6,632 bases of DNA from AC-52 sp044870295 (GTDB lineage Bacteria > Actinomycetota > UBA4738). Within the stretch, counting starts at the first letter, position 1, and every line of letters starts with the position of its first letter. Below are positions 1 to 6,217 of this stretch, one piece after another. Below the pieces are notes generated by a model. It was not told the DNA's origin. It made no database searches and saw nothing but the letters and a program-made list of their open reading frames with translations. The position numbers and the translations under genes are program-made. The DNA lies in contig JBIOYQ010000035.1 in the NCBI GenBank assembly GCA_044870295.1, forward strand, positions 1-6,632, in the 5' to 3' direction.

Positions 1-39
1 GGCCGGGATCGCCGGTAGGGTCCCCCTCTGGGTCGCCAT

Positions 40-540
40 ATGAATGACACGGAACCGATCGAGTTCGTTCGCCTAACTCAGATCGACACGGCCAGCCTCT
101 CCCAGCTCGTCGACGACCCACGCGTGCGCCGACATATGCCGCTCTCCCAAGGCGCTGTGTCCGACGAATGGATCCGGGAATGGGTGCGTGCCAAGGAAGC
201 GATCTGGGCTGACCTCGGGTTCGGGCCGTGGGGCATTCGCATCGGTGGCGCATTTGCAGGGTGGGGCGGTTTGCAACCGTGGAATGACGAGGTCGAGATC
301 GCCCTCGTGCTCAAGCCAGATTTCTGGGGTTACGGACGAGCGATCCTCGAGCGCTGCCTCACGTACGCGTTCACTGAGCTTCACTTGACGCACGTCCTCG
401 CCCTTCTTCCTCCCACCCGAGGAACGGGGCGCGCCCTCCTCCGCCTCGGCTTCTTCAACGTCGGAACGTCGGTTGTTGATGGCGAGCAGTTCATGGTCTA
501 TCGAAAAGACGGCCCAAGCTCTGGGGACCGCTCCCCGTGA
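40..540 (+). CDS. GNAT-family N-acetyltransferase (RimJ/RimL-like)
   Basis: This 166-residue protein has the size and layout of a single-domain GNAT acetyltransferase, which moves an acetyl group from acetyl-CoA to an amine. The clearest part is the acetyl-CoA loop at about residues 88-105: a beta strand (ALVLKP) runs into FWGYGRA, matching the W-G-x-G-x-A form common in the RimJ/RimL (Acetyltransf_3) branch. A C-terminal RLGF motif near residue 133 is the usual 'k-x-GF' of motif B. The substrate cannot be told from sequence; protein N-termini, small amines and antibiotics are all possible. The ATG at 40 is the first in-frame start in the window. No good ribosome binding site precedes it, and a TAGGGT at 16-21 could be a -10 box. 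By hand count about 25% of the first 60 codons end in A or T, against 3-8% in two downstream genes, so its origin may differ. No obvious operon partner is visible. Confidence 0.85.
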   Translation: MNDTEPIEFVRLTQIDTASLSQLVDDPRVRRHMPLSQGAVSDEWIREWVRAKEAIWADLGFGPWGIRIGGAFAGWGGLQPWNDEVEIALVLKPDFWGYGRAILERCLTYAFTELHLTHVLALLPPTRGTGRALLRLGFFNVGTSVVDGEQFMVYRKDGPSSGDRSP

Positions 541-662
541 TGGGCGAGGGCGGCCCAATCCATCCGGTCGGGATGGCGATCACCCAAGCAGGACAGTGTT
601 CTGGCCGATGGACGCATACAACTGGGCCAGTGGCAGGCCGACCCTTCAATGGTGGGAGAACC
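541..662. other. Intergenic region with small hairpins, non-coding
   Basis: The reading frame of the next gene stays open back to a GTG at 537 that overlaps the acetyltransferase stop. However, 17 of 41 codons in this stretch end in A or T, against 2 of the first 60 after the ATG at 663, so it does not look translated. It contains a 5-bp hairpin (541-545 with 553-557), a perfect 6-bp hairpin with a 5-nt loop (CCATCC at 560-565 with GGATGG at 571-576), and an 11-nt odd palindrome, ACTGGGCCAGT, at 621-631. None is followed by a T-run. The hairpins could end the upstream transcript weakly. TACAAC at 617-622 is a weak -10 candidate for the next gene. Confidence 0.5.
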
Positions 663-1313
663 ATGTCGATGAACTCCTCGCGCACGCTCATGGCCTGCGC
701 CTGGTGCGGGCTGTACTCGGAGCCGGGGCCCGTCTGTAACGTCTGCGGGTCGCCGGTGCTCGACGTGACGGGGTGGACCACGGTGGTGGACGTCTCGCGG
801 CCGGTCCAGCCAGCGGTCGCGTCGCCCACGAGCTCCGAGGTCCTGAACCGCTGGATCGCTCTGGAGAATGTGGCGAAGCTCTTCGACGTCCCGGAGCCGG
901 AGCTCCGATCCTGGGTCGAGGATGTTCCGGGGAATGCGCCGTGGCCGCTCCTCGTCATCGAGCCGGGGGTCCAACCAGCCGCCGGAGGGATCGTCGTCCC
1001 GTCCGAGCCGGTCGTCGTCCGGCCGCCGGCGACCCAAGCGGTCACGCCGCCATCGATCCCGGAACCCCCGGTAGCCAGCCTGGTGGACGTTCCGCCGACC
1101 GCGCACCCTCAACCTACCGCGCCGTCGTTGTGGCTGGCTCCGACTCCGGCCCCCGCCCCGCTCCGGCTCGACGCGGCCTGGGCGTTCCAGCCCACCGACA
1201 CGGAACGACGCATCATCCGGATGGAGATGCTCAGGACGCGCGGCGCGATCATGCTGGCGGCCGGCGTTGGCGGGACGGTCTTCGTCTATCTGCTCGACCG
1301 CCTCCTCACCTGA
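663..1313 (+). CDS. Zinc-ribbon protein with possible HTH, Pro-rich linker and C-terminal membrane helix
   Basis: I do not recognise this 216-residue protein as a named family. It opens with a four-cysteine zinc ribbon (C12, C15, C25, C28; CAWC and CNVC, the second followed by G). Residues about 59-87 (VLNRWIALENVAKLFDVPEPELRSWVE) resemble an excisionase- or MerR-like helix-turn-helix in which 'VAKLFDVPEPELRSWV' matches the usual pattern; this is inference from appearance. About 100-180 is rich in Pro, Ala and Val and probably disordered. Residues about 194-212 form one hydrophobic helix, then DRLL and the end, so the protein is probably tail-anchored with its metal domain in the cytoplasm. 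GGGAG at 654-658 precedes ATG 663 by 4 nt and ATG 669 by 10 nt, so either could start translation. ATG 690, just before the first cysteine, is a third option. A GC-rich hairpin follows the stop. A membrane-tethered regulator or adaptor is possible but unproven. Confidence 0.75.
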   Translation: MSMNSSRTLMACAWCGLYSEPGPVCNVCGSPVLDVTGWTTVVDVSRPVQPAVASPTSSEVLNRWIALENVAKLFDVPEPELRSWVEDVPGNAPWPLLVIEPGVQPAAGGIVVPSEPVVVRPPATQAVTPPSIPEPPVASLVDVPPTAHPQPTAPSLWLAPTPAPAPLRLDAAWAFQPTDTERRIIRMEMLRTRGAIMLAAGVGGTVFVYLLDRLLT

Positions 1314-1317
1314 TCTC

Positions 1318-1333
1318 GCCGGGATTCCCCGGC
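1318..1333 (+). terminator. GC-rich hairpin after the zinc-ribbon gene
   Basis: GCCGGG (1318-1323) pairs perfectly with CCCGGC (1328-1333) around a 4-nt ATTC loop, starting 4 nt after the stop codon at 1311-1313. Only two T residues follow, so it is a weak intrinsic terminator at best, though such stems are common at gene ends in GC-rich actinobacteria. It also occupies the -35 region of the promoter proposed for the next gene, so it could be regulatory instead. Confidence 0.4.
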
Positions 1334-1338
1334 TTGGC

Positions 1339-1344
1339 TAGCCT
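1339..1344 (+). promoter_or_regulatory. -10 box (TAGCCT) of a leaderless promoter
   Basis: TAGCCT fits the TAnnnT form of the -10 hexamer. It lies 7 nt before the GTG at 1352, which would put the transcription start at or next to the first base of the start codon. No clear -35 hexamer is visible. The hexamer overlaps the 8-nt palindrome GGCTAGCC (1336-1343), which could be chance or an operator. Confidence 0.5.
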
Positions 1345-1351
1345 GTAGTCC

Positions 1352-2515
1352 GTGCCGAACGTCGTCGTGGTCGGAGGGGGGATCATCGGGTGCGCCTGCG
1401 CCCTGGAGCTGGCCCGGCGTGGGGCGCGCGTGATCCTGCTGGAACGGTCCGAGCTGGCGGCGGGCGCATCGGGTCGGAATCACGGCTTGCTGCTGTCGCC
1501 GCTCGATCCCTCCCTTGTTCCGATGGCGACGGCCAGCGCGGAGCTGTACGAGATGGTGCAGGACGACGCACCGGTCCCCTTCCATCTCGATCCGTCGCCC
1601 ATCGGGTTCGTGGTGGTGGCGGCCACGGACGAGGAGGTTCCCGCCGCGCGGGCCGAAGCCGCGTCCGCGGAAGCCTGTGGTGTCCCCATTCAGCAGCTCG
1701 ATGCGAACGGCATACGGCAGCTGGAGCCGTCGCTCGCGTCCGACCTGGCCGCCGGATGGCTGCTGGAGGACGGACGCCGGCTGGATCCCGCCGCCCTCAC
1801 GGTGTCGCTGGGTCTGCTGGCGGGCCGCCAGGGCGCGGACGTCGGCCGCTACATCACCGCGCGCTCGCTGCTCGAGCAGGACGGCCGGGTTCGTGGCGTC
1901 GTCACCGACGAGGGTCTGATTCCGGCGGACGCCGTGGTCGTGGCGGCGGGTCCGTGGTCGGGCGCTCTGCTGCGACCGCTCGGGATCAACCTTCCCGTGA
2001 TGGGCGCACGTGGGTGGCTGGTGCACGTTACGCCGTCTCCCCCGGTCCTGTCCCGGCTGGTGAACCAGGCGGGTTGGCACGTCCTGGGCGAGGAGTCCGG
2101 CCTGTCGCCGCGTTCGGCCGGCGAGGTCGCGGCGGCCTATCCGGAGCCGGACCTCGGAACGCTCCTCCAGCCCAACGCGGATGGATCGCTGCTGGTCGGT
2201 GGGTCCCGGCAGCCGGCCGTGACCAGCGAACCCGAAGACCCAGCCGTCCCGCAACGCATCCTTCGCGAGGCCATCCGGTTGGTGCCCTCGCTGGCCGACG
2301 CGTCGGTGGTCTCGGCGTGGTGGGGCATCCGGCCCATGACACCCGACGGGCGGCCCATCGTCGGCAGGCTGCGGGAGGGACTCTGGGTCGCCACCGGCCA
2401 CGGCGGGCAAGGTGTGATCCTGGGAGGTGGGACCGCTCGCCTGATCGCATCCGCGGTTCTCGAGGAAGCACAGCCGTTCGATCCCGAGCCGTTCTCCCCG
2501 AGTCGATTCGGCTGA
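1352..2515 (+). CDS. FAD-dependent oxidoreductase, DAO family (glycine oxidase / D-amino acid dehydrogenase-like)
   Basis: This 387-residue flavoprotein belongs to the DAO superfamily, which oxidises the C-N bond of amino acids or secondary amines using FAD. The N-terminus is a Rossmann dinucleotide-binding motif, VVVVGGGIIG (residues 4-13), with the acidic E31 at the end of beta-2 that normally binds the ribose. GASGRNHG (38-45) is the second FAD contact typical of the family. Near the C-terminus IRPMTPDGRP (326-335) carries the Arg that binds the substrate carboxylate in relatives, followed by the FAD-closing segment GHGGQG (349-354). Length is normal and no signal peptide is present, so the enzyme should be cytoplasmic. 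The GTG start gives the expected first residues and sits 7 nt behind a -10 box. Glycine oxidase (ThiO), DadA, HcnC and opine oxidase subunits share these motifs. No thiamine or cyanide gene is adjacent, so the substrate is open. Confidence 0.9.
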   Translation: MPNVVVVGGGIIGCACALELARRGARVILLERSELAAGASGRNHGLLLSPLDPSLVPMATASAELYEMVQDDAPVPFHLDPSPIGFVVVAATDEEVPAARAEAASAEACGVPIQQLDANGIRQLEPSLASDLAAGWLLEDGRRLDPAALTVSLGLLAGRQGADVGRYITARSLLEQDGRVRGVVTDEGLIPADAVVVAAGPWSGALLRPLGINLPVMGARGWLVHVTPSPPVLSRLVNQAGWHVLGEESGLSPRSAGEVAAAYPEPDLGTLLQPNADGSLLVGGSRQPAVTSEPEDPAVPQRILREAIRLVPSLADASVVSAWWGIRPMTPDGRPIVGRLREGLWVATGHGGQGVILGGGTARLIASAVLEEAQPFDPEPFSPSRFG

Positions 2516-2521
2516 TCGGGG
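2496..2521. repeat. Inverted repeat spanning the oxidoreductase stop codon
   Basis: CCCCGA (2496-2501) and TCGGGG (2516-2521) are perfect 6-bp arms around a 14-nt loop that contains the TGA stop at 2513-2515. The right arm ends 6 nt before the proposed -10 of the next gene. It may be a weak terminator or a protein-binding site. A match by chance is quite possible in DNA this rich in GC. Confidence 0.25.
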
Positions 2522-2527
2522 GCACCC

Positions 2528-2533
2528 TAAGAT
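2528..2533 (+). promoter_or_regulatory. -10 box (TAAGAT) of a leaderless promoter
   Basis: TAAGAT matches the -10 consensus at four of six positions including the key T1, A2 and T6. It is followed by 7 nt and then the ATG at 2541, the same spacing as at 1339-1352. If used, transcription begins at about the start codon and the in-frame ATG at 2532, which lies inside the hexamer, cannot be the start. No strong -35 is seen. Confidence 0.55.
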
Positions 2534-2540
2534 GGACGCC

Positions 2541-3428
2541 ATGAGCGACGCCGCGCCCTTCGCGTCCGTGGACGAGGTGGTCGAGGCTCTTCGGCGCGAC
2601 TCCTACCTGGCCGATCGCGGCCTCGCCACCGCCATCTACCTGGCCCTGTCGCTGGACAAGCCCTTGCTGCTTGAGGGCGAGGCCGGGGTGGGCAAGACCG
2701 AGGTGGCGAAGGCCCTGGCAGACGTGTTGGGTCGCAGGCTGATCCGGCTGCAGTGTTACGAGGGGATCGACGCCAGCCAGGCGTTGTACGAGTGGAACTA
2801 CTCGCGGCAGCTGATCGCCGTTCGAGCGATGCAGGCCGGTGACGCCGCCCAGGCCGCCCACCACGTGCAGGACCTGTTCGGCGCGGATTTCCTGGTCGAG
2901 CGGCCGTTGCTGGCCGCCATCAAGGCCGGGCCGTCCGCGGTCCTCCTGGTCGACGAATTGGATAGGGCGGACGACGAGTTCGAGGCGTTCCTCCTGGAGG
3001 TCCTGTCCGAGTTCGCGGTGACCATCCCCGAGGTTGGCCGCATCGCGGCGCCTCGGCCGCCGGCGGTCATCATCACGTCGAATCGGACCCGGGAGCTGCA
3101 CGACGCGCTGAAGCGCCGGTGCCTGTACCACTGGATCGATCACCCCACCCTCGATCGAGAGGTGGCCATCATCCAGGTTCGGGCGCCCGAGGTCGCCGAG
3201 TCGCTCGCCCGTCAGGTGGCGACCGCCGTCGCCCGCCTTCGAGCCATGGACGTGCTCAAGCGGCCCGGCGTCGCCGAGGCCATCGACTGGGCGCACGCCC
3301 TGGCCTTCCTGGGCGTGCAGACCTTGGACGGCGAGGCCGCGGCGGCCACGCTCGGGGCGGTGCTCAAGGACCACGAGGACCTGGAGCTGGCCCGAACCGC
3401 TATCGGGCAGGTCGTCGGCGAGGGTTGA
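2541..3428 (+). CDS. MoxR-family AAA+ ATPase (CoxD-like)
   Basis: This 295-residue AAA+ ATPase is of the MoxR type. Such proteins act as chaperones that remodel or help load cofactors into a partner enzyme, usually together with a von Willebrand A protein. The Walker A is GEAGVGKT (46-53), Walker B is LLVDELDRAD (centred on D138, E139), sensor 1 is N181 in TSNRTREL, and the arginine pair R192/R193 in LKRRC is in the arginine-finger position. The blocks YEGIDASQALYEWNY and FGADFLVERPLL are characteristic of the branch that includes CoxD of carbon monoxide dehydrogenase clusters. In known cases CoxD helps mature the Cu-S-Mo active site. The CoxE-like gene begins 7 nt after the stop, so the two form an operon. 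I chose ATG 2541 over ATG 2532 because the latter overlaps the -10 box. Without CO dehydrogenase genes nearby, the client enzyme is unknown. Confidence 0.92.
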   Translation: MSDAAPFASVDEVVEALRRDSYLADRGLATAIYLALSLDKPLLLEGEAGVGKTEVAKALADVLGRRLIRLQCYEGIDASQALYEWNYSRQLIAVRAMQAGDAAQAAHHVQDLFGADFLVERPLLAAIKAGPSAVLLVDELDRADDEFEAFLLEVLSEFAVTIPEVGRIAAPRPPAVIITSNRTRELHDALKRRCLYHWIDHPTLDREVAIIQVRAPEVAESLARQVATAVARLRAMDVLKRPGVAEAIDWAHALAFLGVQTLDGEAAAATLGAVLKDHEDLELARTAIGQVVGEG

Positions 3429-3435
3429 GCCTTCG

Positions 3436-4593
3436 ATGAAGAGCGGGCCCGATGCGGTCGAGCGACTGGTGGGGTTCGGGCGCCTTCTTCGACAGCGAGG
3501 CCTGGACGTCGGGACGGGCCGCATCCTGACCTTCTGCCGGGCCGCCGCCGCGCTGGGTCCCTTCGATCGCGAGGGCGTGCGGTGGGCCGCCCGCGCCACG
3601 CTGGTCTCGCGTCCCGACGACATCGCGACGCTCGACGACGCCTTCGACCGGTACTTCGGAGCCGAGCCGCTTCCCACCGACGACTCGGCTCTCGCCGCCA
3701 CCTCGTCGCAGCGGCCCGCGATGCGGCGGCTGCGTGAGCCGGAGGAGCACGGTGGCATCACCGTGGCCGATCGCTGGTCCACTGCTGCACCCGGCGACGG
3801 TGAGCCCGACGAGCGGGCGGCCATCCGGATCGTCGCCAGCAGCGCCGAAGTGCTCCGGCACAAGGATTTCCAGGCCATGACGGACGAGGAGCGACGTGCC
3901 GCGTACGCGGCGATCCGGTCGCTGGCCATTCCCGTCCCCCTTCGACCGTCGCGCCGCAGGCGTGCCGCAGCCCGGGGGACCCGGCTCGACCTTCGACGGA
4001 CACTCCGCCGCTCGCTTCGGACGGAGGGCGAACCGTTTCGCCGGGCATGGACCGCAGCACGAGTCCGCCGCCGTCCGCTGGTGCTCCTGTTGGACGTCTC
4101 CGGCTCGATGGCGCCGTACGCCAGGCCGCTGGTGCAGTTCGCGCACGCCATGGCCTCGAGCGGCGCCAGGGTCGAGGTGTTCTGCTTCGGCACCCGGCTC
4201 ACGCGCATCACCCGGTTCCTTCGCACGCGTGATCCCAACCTCGCCTTGGGAGCCGTTGGGAGGGCGGTGGGCGACTGGGAGGGCGGCACCAGGATCGGCG
4301 AGTCGCTCGGGGAGCTGCTCGACGTGTGGGCGTCACGCTCCGGACTCCGCGGAGCGGTCGTCGTGCTGTGCTCGGACGGGCTGGAACGGGGCGATCCGGA
4401 GGTGCTCCGTCGCCACATGGCGCGCCTCCGCCGGCTCGCTCACCGAGTGGTGTGGCTGAACCCGTTGAAGGGGAGCCCGCGATACGAACCCCTCGCCCGT
4501 GGGATGGCCGCATCGTTGCCCTTCGTCGACACGTTCCTCCCCGGCCACAACCTGGAGAGCCTGGTAGCCCTCGCAGCCGCCGTCAACGCCTGA
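3436..4593 (+). CDS. VWA domain-containing protein (CoxE-like)
   Basis: This 385-residue cytoplasmic protein matches the CoxE-like VWA family, the standard partner of the upstream MoxR ATPase. The N-terminal half (about 1-170) is helical and contains the family's typical opening, LVGFGRLLRQRGLDVGTGR, and the KDFQAMTDEE segment. An Arg-rich stretch at about 170-215 follows. The VWA domain begins near 215 with the metal-ion-dependent adhesion site D220-x-S222-x-S224 (DVSGSM), completed by T285 in GGTRIG and D314 in CSDG, so metal binding looks intact. In CO-oxidising bacteria CoxE acts after CoxD in inserting copper into the Mo-S-Cu centre; here the role is inferred from similarity only. GAGGG at 3420-3424 lies 11 nt before the ATG, inside the end of the ATPase gene, consistent with coupled expression. 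No downstream cox gene follows. Confidence 0.9.
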   Translation: MKSGPDAVERLVGFGRLLRQRGLDVGTGRILTFCRAAAALGPFDREGVRWAARATLVSRPDDIATLDDAFDRYFGAEPLPTDDSALAATSSQRPAMRRLREPEEHGGITVADRWSTAAPGDGEPDERAAIRIVASSAEVLRHKDFQAMTDEERRAAYAAIRSLAIPVPLRPSRRRRAAARGTRLDLRRTLRRSLRTEGEPFRRAWTAARVRRRPLVLLLDVSGSMAPYARPLVQFAHAMASSGARVEVFCFGTRLTRITRFLRTRDPNLALGAVGRAVGDWEGGTRIGESLGELLDVWASRSGLRGAVVVLCSDGLERGDPEVLRRHMARLRRLAHRVVWLNPLKGSPRYEPLARGMAASLPFVDTFLPGHNLESLVALAAAVNA

Positions 4594-4631
4594 ACCTCTC
4601 ACCGTTGGGATCTGGTGTTCTGCCGATTTCA

Positions 4632-4661
4632 TTGACCAAGCGGGACCCAGCGGGATTCAAT
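4632..4661 (+). promoter_or_regulatory. Promoter of the GH26-cupredoxin gene with a repeated element in its spacer
   Basis: TTGACC (4632-4637) is a near-consensus -35. After an 18-nt spacer comes TTCAAT (4656-4661), a weaker -10 that matches four of six positions but lacks A2. Seven nt later is ATG 4669, the same spacing as two other starts in this window, so a leaderless transcript is likely. The spacer holds AGCGGGA twice, at 4639-4645 and 4649-4655, exactly 10 bp apart, which would put both copies on one face of the helix between -35 and -10. Confidence 0.5.
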
Positions 4662-4668
4662 GCCCGCG

Positions 4669-6192
4669 ATGAGGAGGACATGGATTCGGACCAGCTTGAT
4701 GACTTCGATCGTGCTGGTGATCTTCGCCCCGGCCCCTCCATCCACCGCGTCCGATCGCCACCGAAGCAGCTCGTATCGAGGACCGGTCCAGCTCCCGGAG
4801 ACGGGCGCGCTGTTCGGCGCCTTCGTCCGCCCCGACGATCACAACGGGCCCGACCGACGAACGGCGTGGACGAAGTTCGAGGCACTGGTGGGGAGACCCA
4901 TGGACATCGACCGCCAGTACCCCATGTGGGACGACGACTGGCCCAACGCCGATGACGAGTGGTCGAGGGACCAGGGCCGCACGTTGTACTTCAGCTGGAA
5001 GGCGAATCTGGTGGGGACCGAGGCGTGCGTCGATTGGGCCGACATCGCGGCCGGTCAGTACGACGCCGATCTCGATGCCCAGGCCGGCAAGATCATCGCC
5101 TTCGGCGCGCCGATCATCTTCGCGTTCCATCACGAGCCGACCACGCATCACCACGGCATCTCCTGCGGCACGGCCGACGAGTTCATCGACGCGTGGCGCC
5201 ATGTCCGCGACCGCTTCATCGTCGACGGCGTGACCAATGTGACGTACGCGTGGACGATGACGGCGTGGTCGTTCCTCCGAGGCGAGGCCGGGACGTACTA
5301 CCCGGGTGACGATGCCGTCGACGTCATCGCCGCCGACGGCTACAACTGGTTCGGGTGCACCTTTCACCCGGGTCCGTGGCGGGAGCCCGAGGAGGTCTTC
5401 ATCGACTTCTACGAATTCGGAGTGGATCACGCGAAGCCCATGGTGATCGCGGAGTACGGGACCGGCGAGGATCCCGACGTGCCCGGTCGCAAGGCCCAGT
5501 GGTTCGCCAACTTCGCCGATCAGATGAGGGCGTGGCCCGAGATCAAGGCGGTCAGCTACTTCAACGTGGGGAACGGGTCGTGCGACCGGTACGTGGACAC
5601 CTCGCCCTCGTCGCTGCAGGCGTTCCAGGACATGGGGGGCGATCCGTACTTCAATCCCCCGCCCACGACGACCGACGTCAGCGTGGCGGACTTCGCCTTC
5701 AGCCCGCCGCTCGTCCAGGTCGACCGCGGAACCGGTGTCGCGTGGACGTTCGCGGGGCCGAGCGACCATACGGCAACGGACCCCTCCGGCCTCGCCTTGT
5801 TCGACTCCGGGGTCCGGTCGCCGGGCAGCAGCTTCACCTTCTTCTTCATCGGCGCGGGGACGTACGCCTATCGATGCTCGATCCATCCGACGCAGATGCG
5901 CGGGCAGGTCCAGGTGCCGGTCGGCGCCGAACCGCCCTCGGGCAACCTGACCACCGAGTTCACCATCACCTGGGCGGCGGACGAGGCTCCCTCGGATCGG
6001 GGCTTCGACGTCCAGATCCGAAGGCCGGGCTCGACGTCCTGGTCGTCGTTCTACGAGGGCGGATTGATCGACGCGGTCTTCGTGGCTGATGCCGGGCCGG
6101 GCAGGTACCGGTTCCGCGCCCGCTATGAGAAGACGAACGGGGTCGGCGCCTCGCGGTGGTCCGCTCCCACGTCCATCGTGGTGAGCGGGTAG
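4669..6192 (+). CDS. Secreted GH26-like glycoside hydrolase with cupredoxin and FN3-like domains
   Basis: This 507-residue exported protein has three parts after a signal peptide (residues 1-27; MRRTWIR, a hydrophobic core, cleavage likely after STA). Residues about 45-330 resemble glycoside hydrolase family 26, beta-mannanases and related endo-glycanases. E156 in AFHHEP is the likely acid/base and E262 in MVIAEYG the likely nucleophile; their 106-residue separation fits this clan. DGYNWFG and YFSWK also fit. Residues 337-418 form a small blue-copper domain with ligands H367, C403, H406 and M410 (CSIHPTQMRG), similar to amicyanin or pseudoazurin. Residues about 424-507 look like a fibronectin III fold, perhaps a spacer or binding module. 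Four cysteines in the catalytic part may pair after export. ATG 4669 is preferred to ATG 4660, which overlaps the -10. The polysaccharide substrate is unknown, and loss of hydrolytic activity cannot be excluded. Confidence 0.85.
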   Translation: MRRTWIRTSLMTSIVLVIFAPAPPSTASDRHRSSSYRGPVQLPETGALFGAFVRPDDHNGPDRRTAWTKFEALVGRPMDIDRQYPMWDDDWPNADDEWSRDQGRTLYFSWKANLVGTEACVDWADIAAGQYDADLDAQAGKIIAFGAPIIFAFHHEPTTHHHGISCGTADEFIDAWRHVRDRFIVDGVTNVTYAWTMTAWSFLRGEAGTYYPGDDAVDVIAADGYNWFGCTFHPGPWREPEEVFIDFYEFGVDHAKPMVIAEYGTGEDPDVPGRKAQWFANFADQMRAWPEIKAVSYFNVGNGSCDRYVDTSPSSLQAFQDMGGDPYFNPPPTTTDVSVADFAFSPPLVQVDRGTGVAWTFAGPSDHTATDPSGLALFDSGVRSPGSSFTFFFIGAGTYAYRCSIHPTQMRGQVQVPVGAEPPSGNLTTEFTITWAADEAPSDRGFDVQIRRPGSTSWSSFYEGGLIDAVFVADAGPGRYRFRARYEKTNGVGASRWSAPTSIVVSG

Positions 6193-6196
6193 CGGC

Positions 6197-6208
6197 GAGG
6201 AGGAGGGG
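6197..6208 (+). promoter_or_regulatory. Strong ribosome binding site, GA-rich
   Basis: GAGGAGGAGGGG contains two overlapping copies of the Shine-Dalgarno AGGAGG (6198-6203 and 6201-6206). It lies 9-15 nt before ATG 6218 and closer to the in-frame TTG at 6212. It is the best ribosome binding site in the window. It contrasts with the apparently leaderless genes upstream and implies that this gene is translated from a longer message, perhaps continuing from the GH26 gene that ends at 6192. Confidence 0.7.
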
Positions 6209-6217
6209 TCGTTGCGC

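Noticed and set aside
537..662. Upstream extension of the zinc-ribbon gene from a GTG overlapping the acetyltransferase stop (GTGA)
   Set aside because: The overlap looks like translational coupling, but the extra 42 codons lack the strong G/C third-position bias of the gene body and add no recognisable sequence.
1286..2542. 418-codon open frame on the - strand over the oxidoreductase
   Set aside because: It is the reverse shadow of a well-supported FAD enzyme, with a low-complexity Arg/Gly/Gln translation.
1390..2544. 384-codon open frame on the + strand over the oxidoreductase
   Set aside because: It is an out-of-frame shadow with an Arg/Gly-rich translation. The frame starting at 1352 carries all the FAD-binding motifs.
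2028..4418. 796-codon open frame on the - strand
   Set aside because: It lies antisense to the DAO, ATPase and VWA genes, which all have clear family motifs. Its translation is Arg/Pro/Ser-rich with no recognisable domain. Long antisense frames are expected at this GC content.
4584..4607. CAACG / CGTTG inverted repeat at the end of the VWA gene as a terminator
   Set aside because: The stem is only 5 bp, the loop is 14 nt and there is no T-run, so it is indistinguishable from chance.
4326..4955. 209-codon + strand frame bridging the VWA and GH26 genes, with GAGGAGG before an internal ATG at 4680
   Set aside because: It overlaps both well-supported genes out of frame. The GAGGAGG is coding sequence for the Arg-rich signal peptide start of the GH26 protein, and the translation has no domain.
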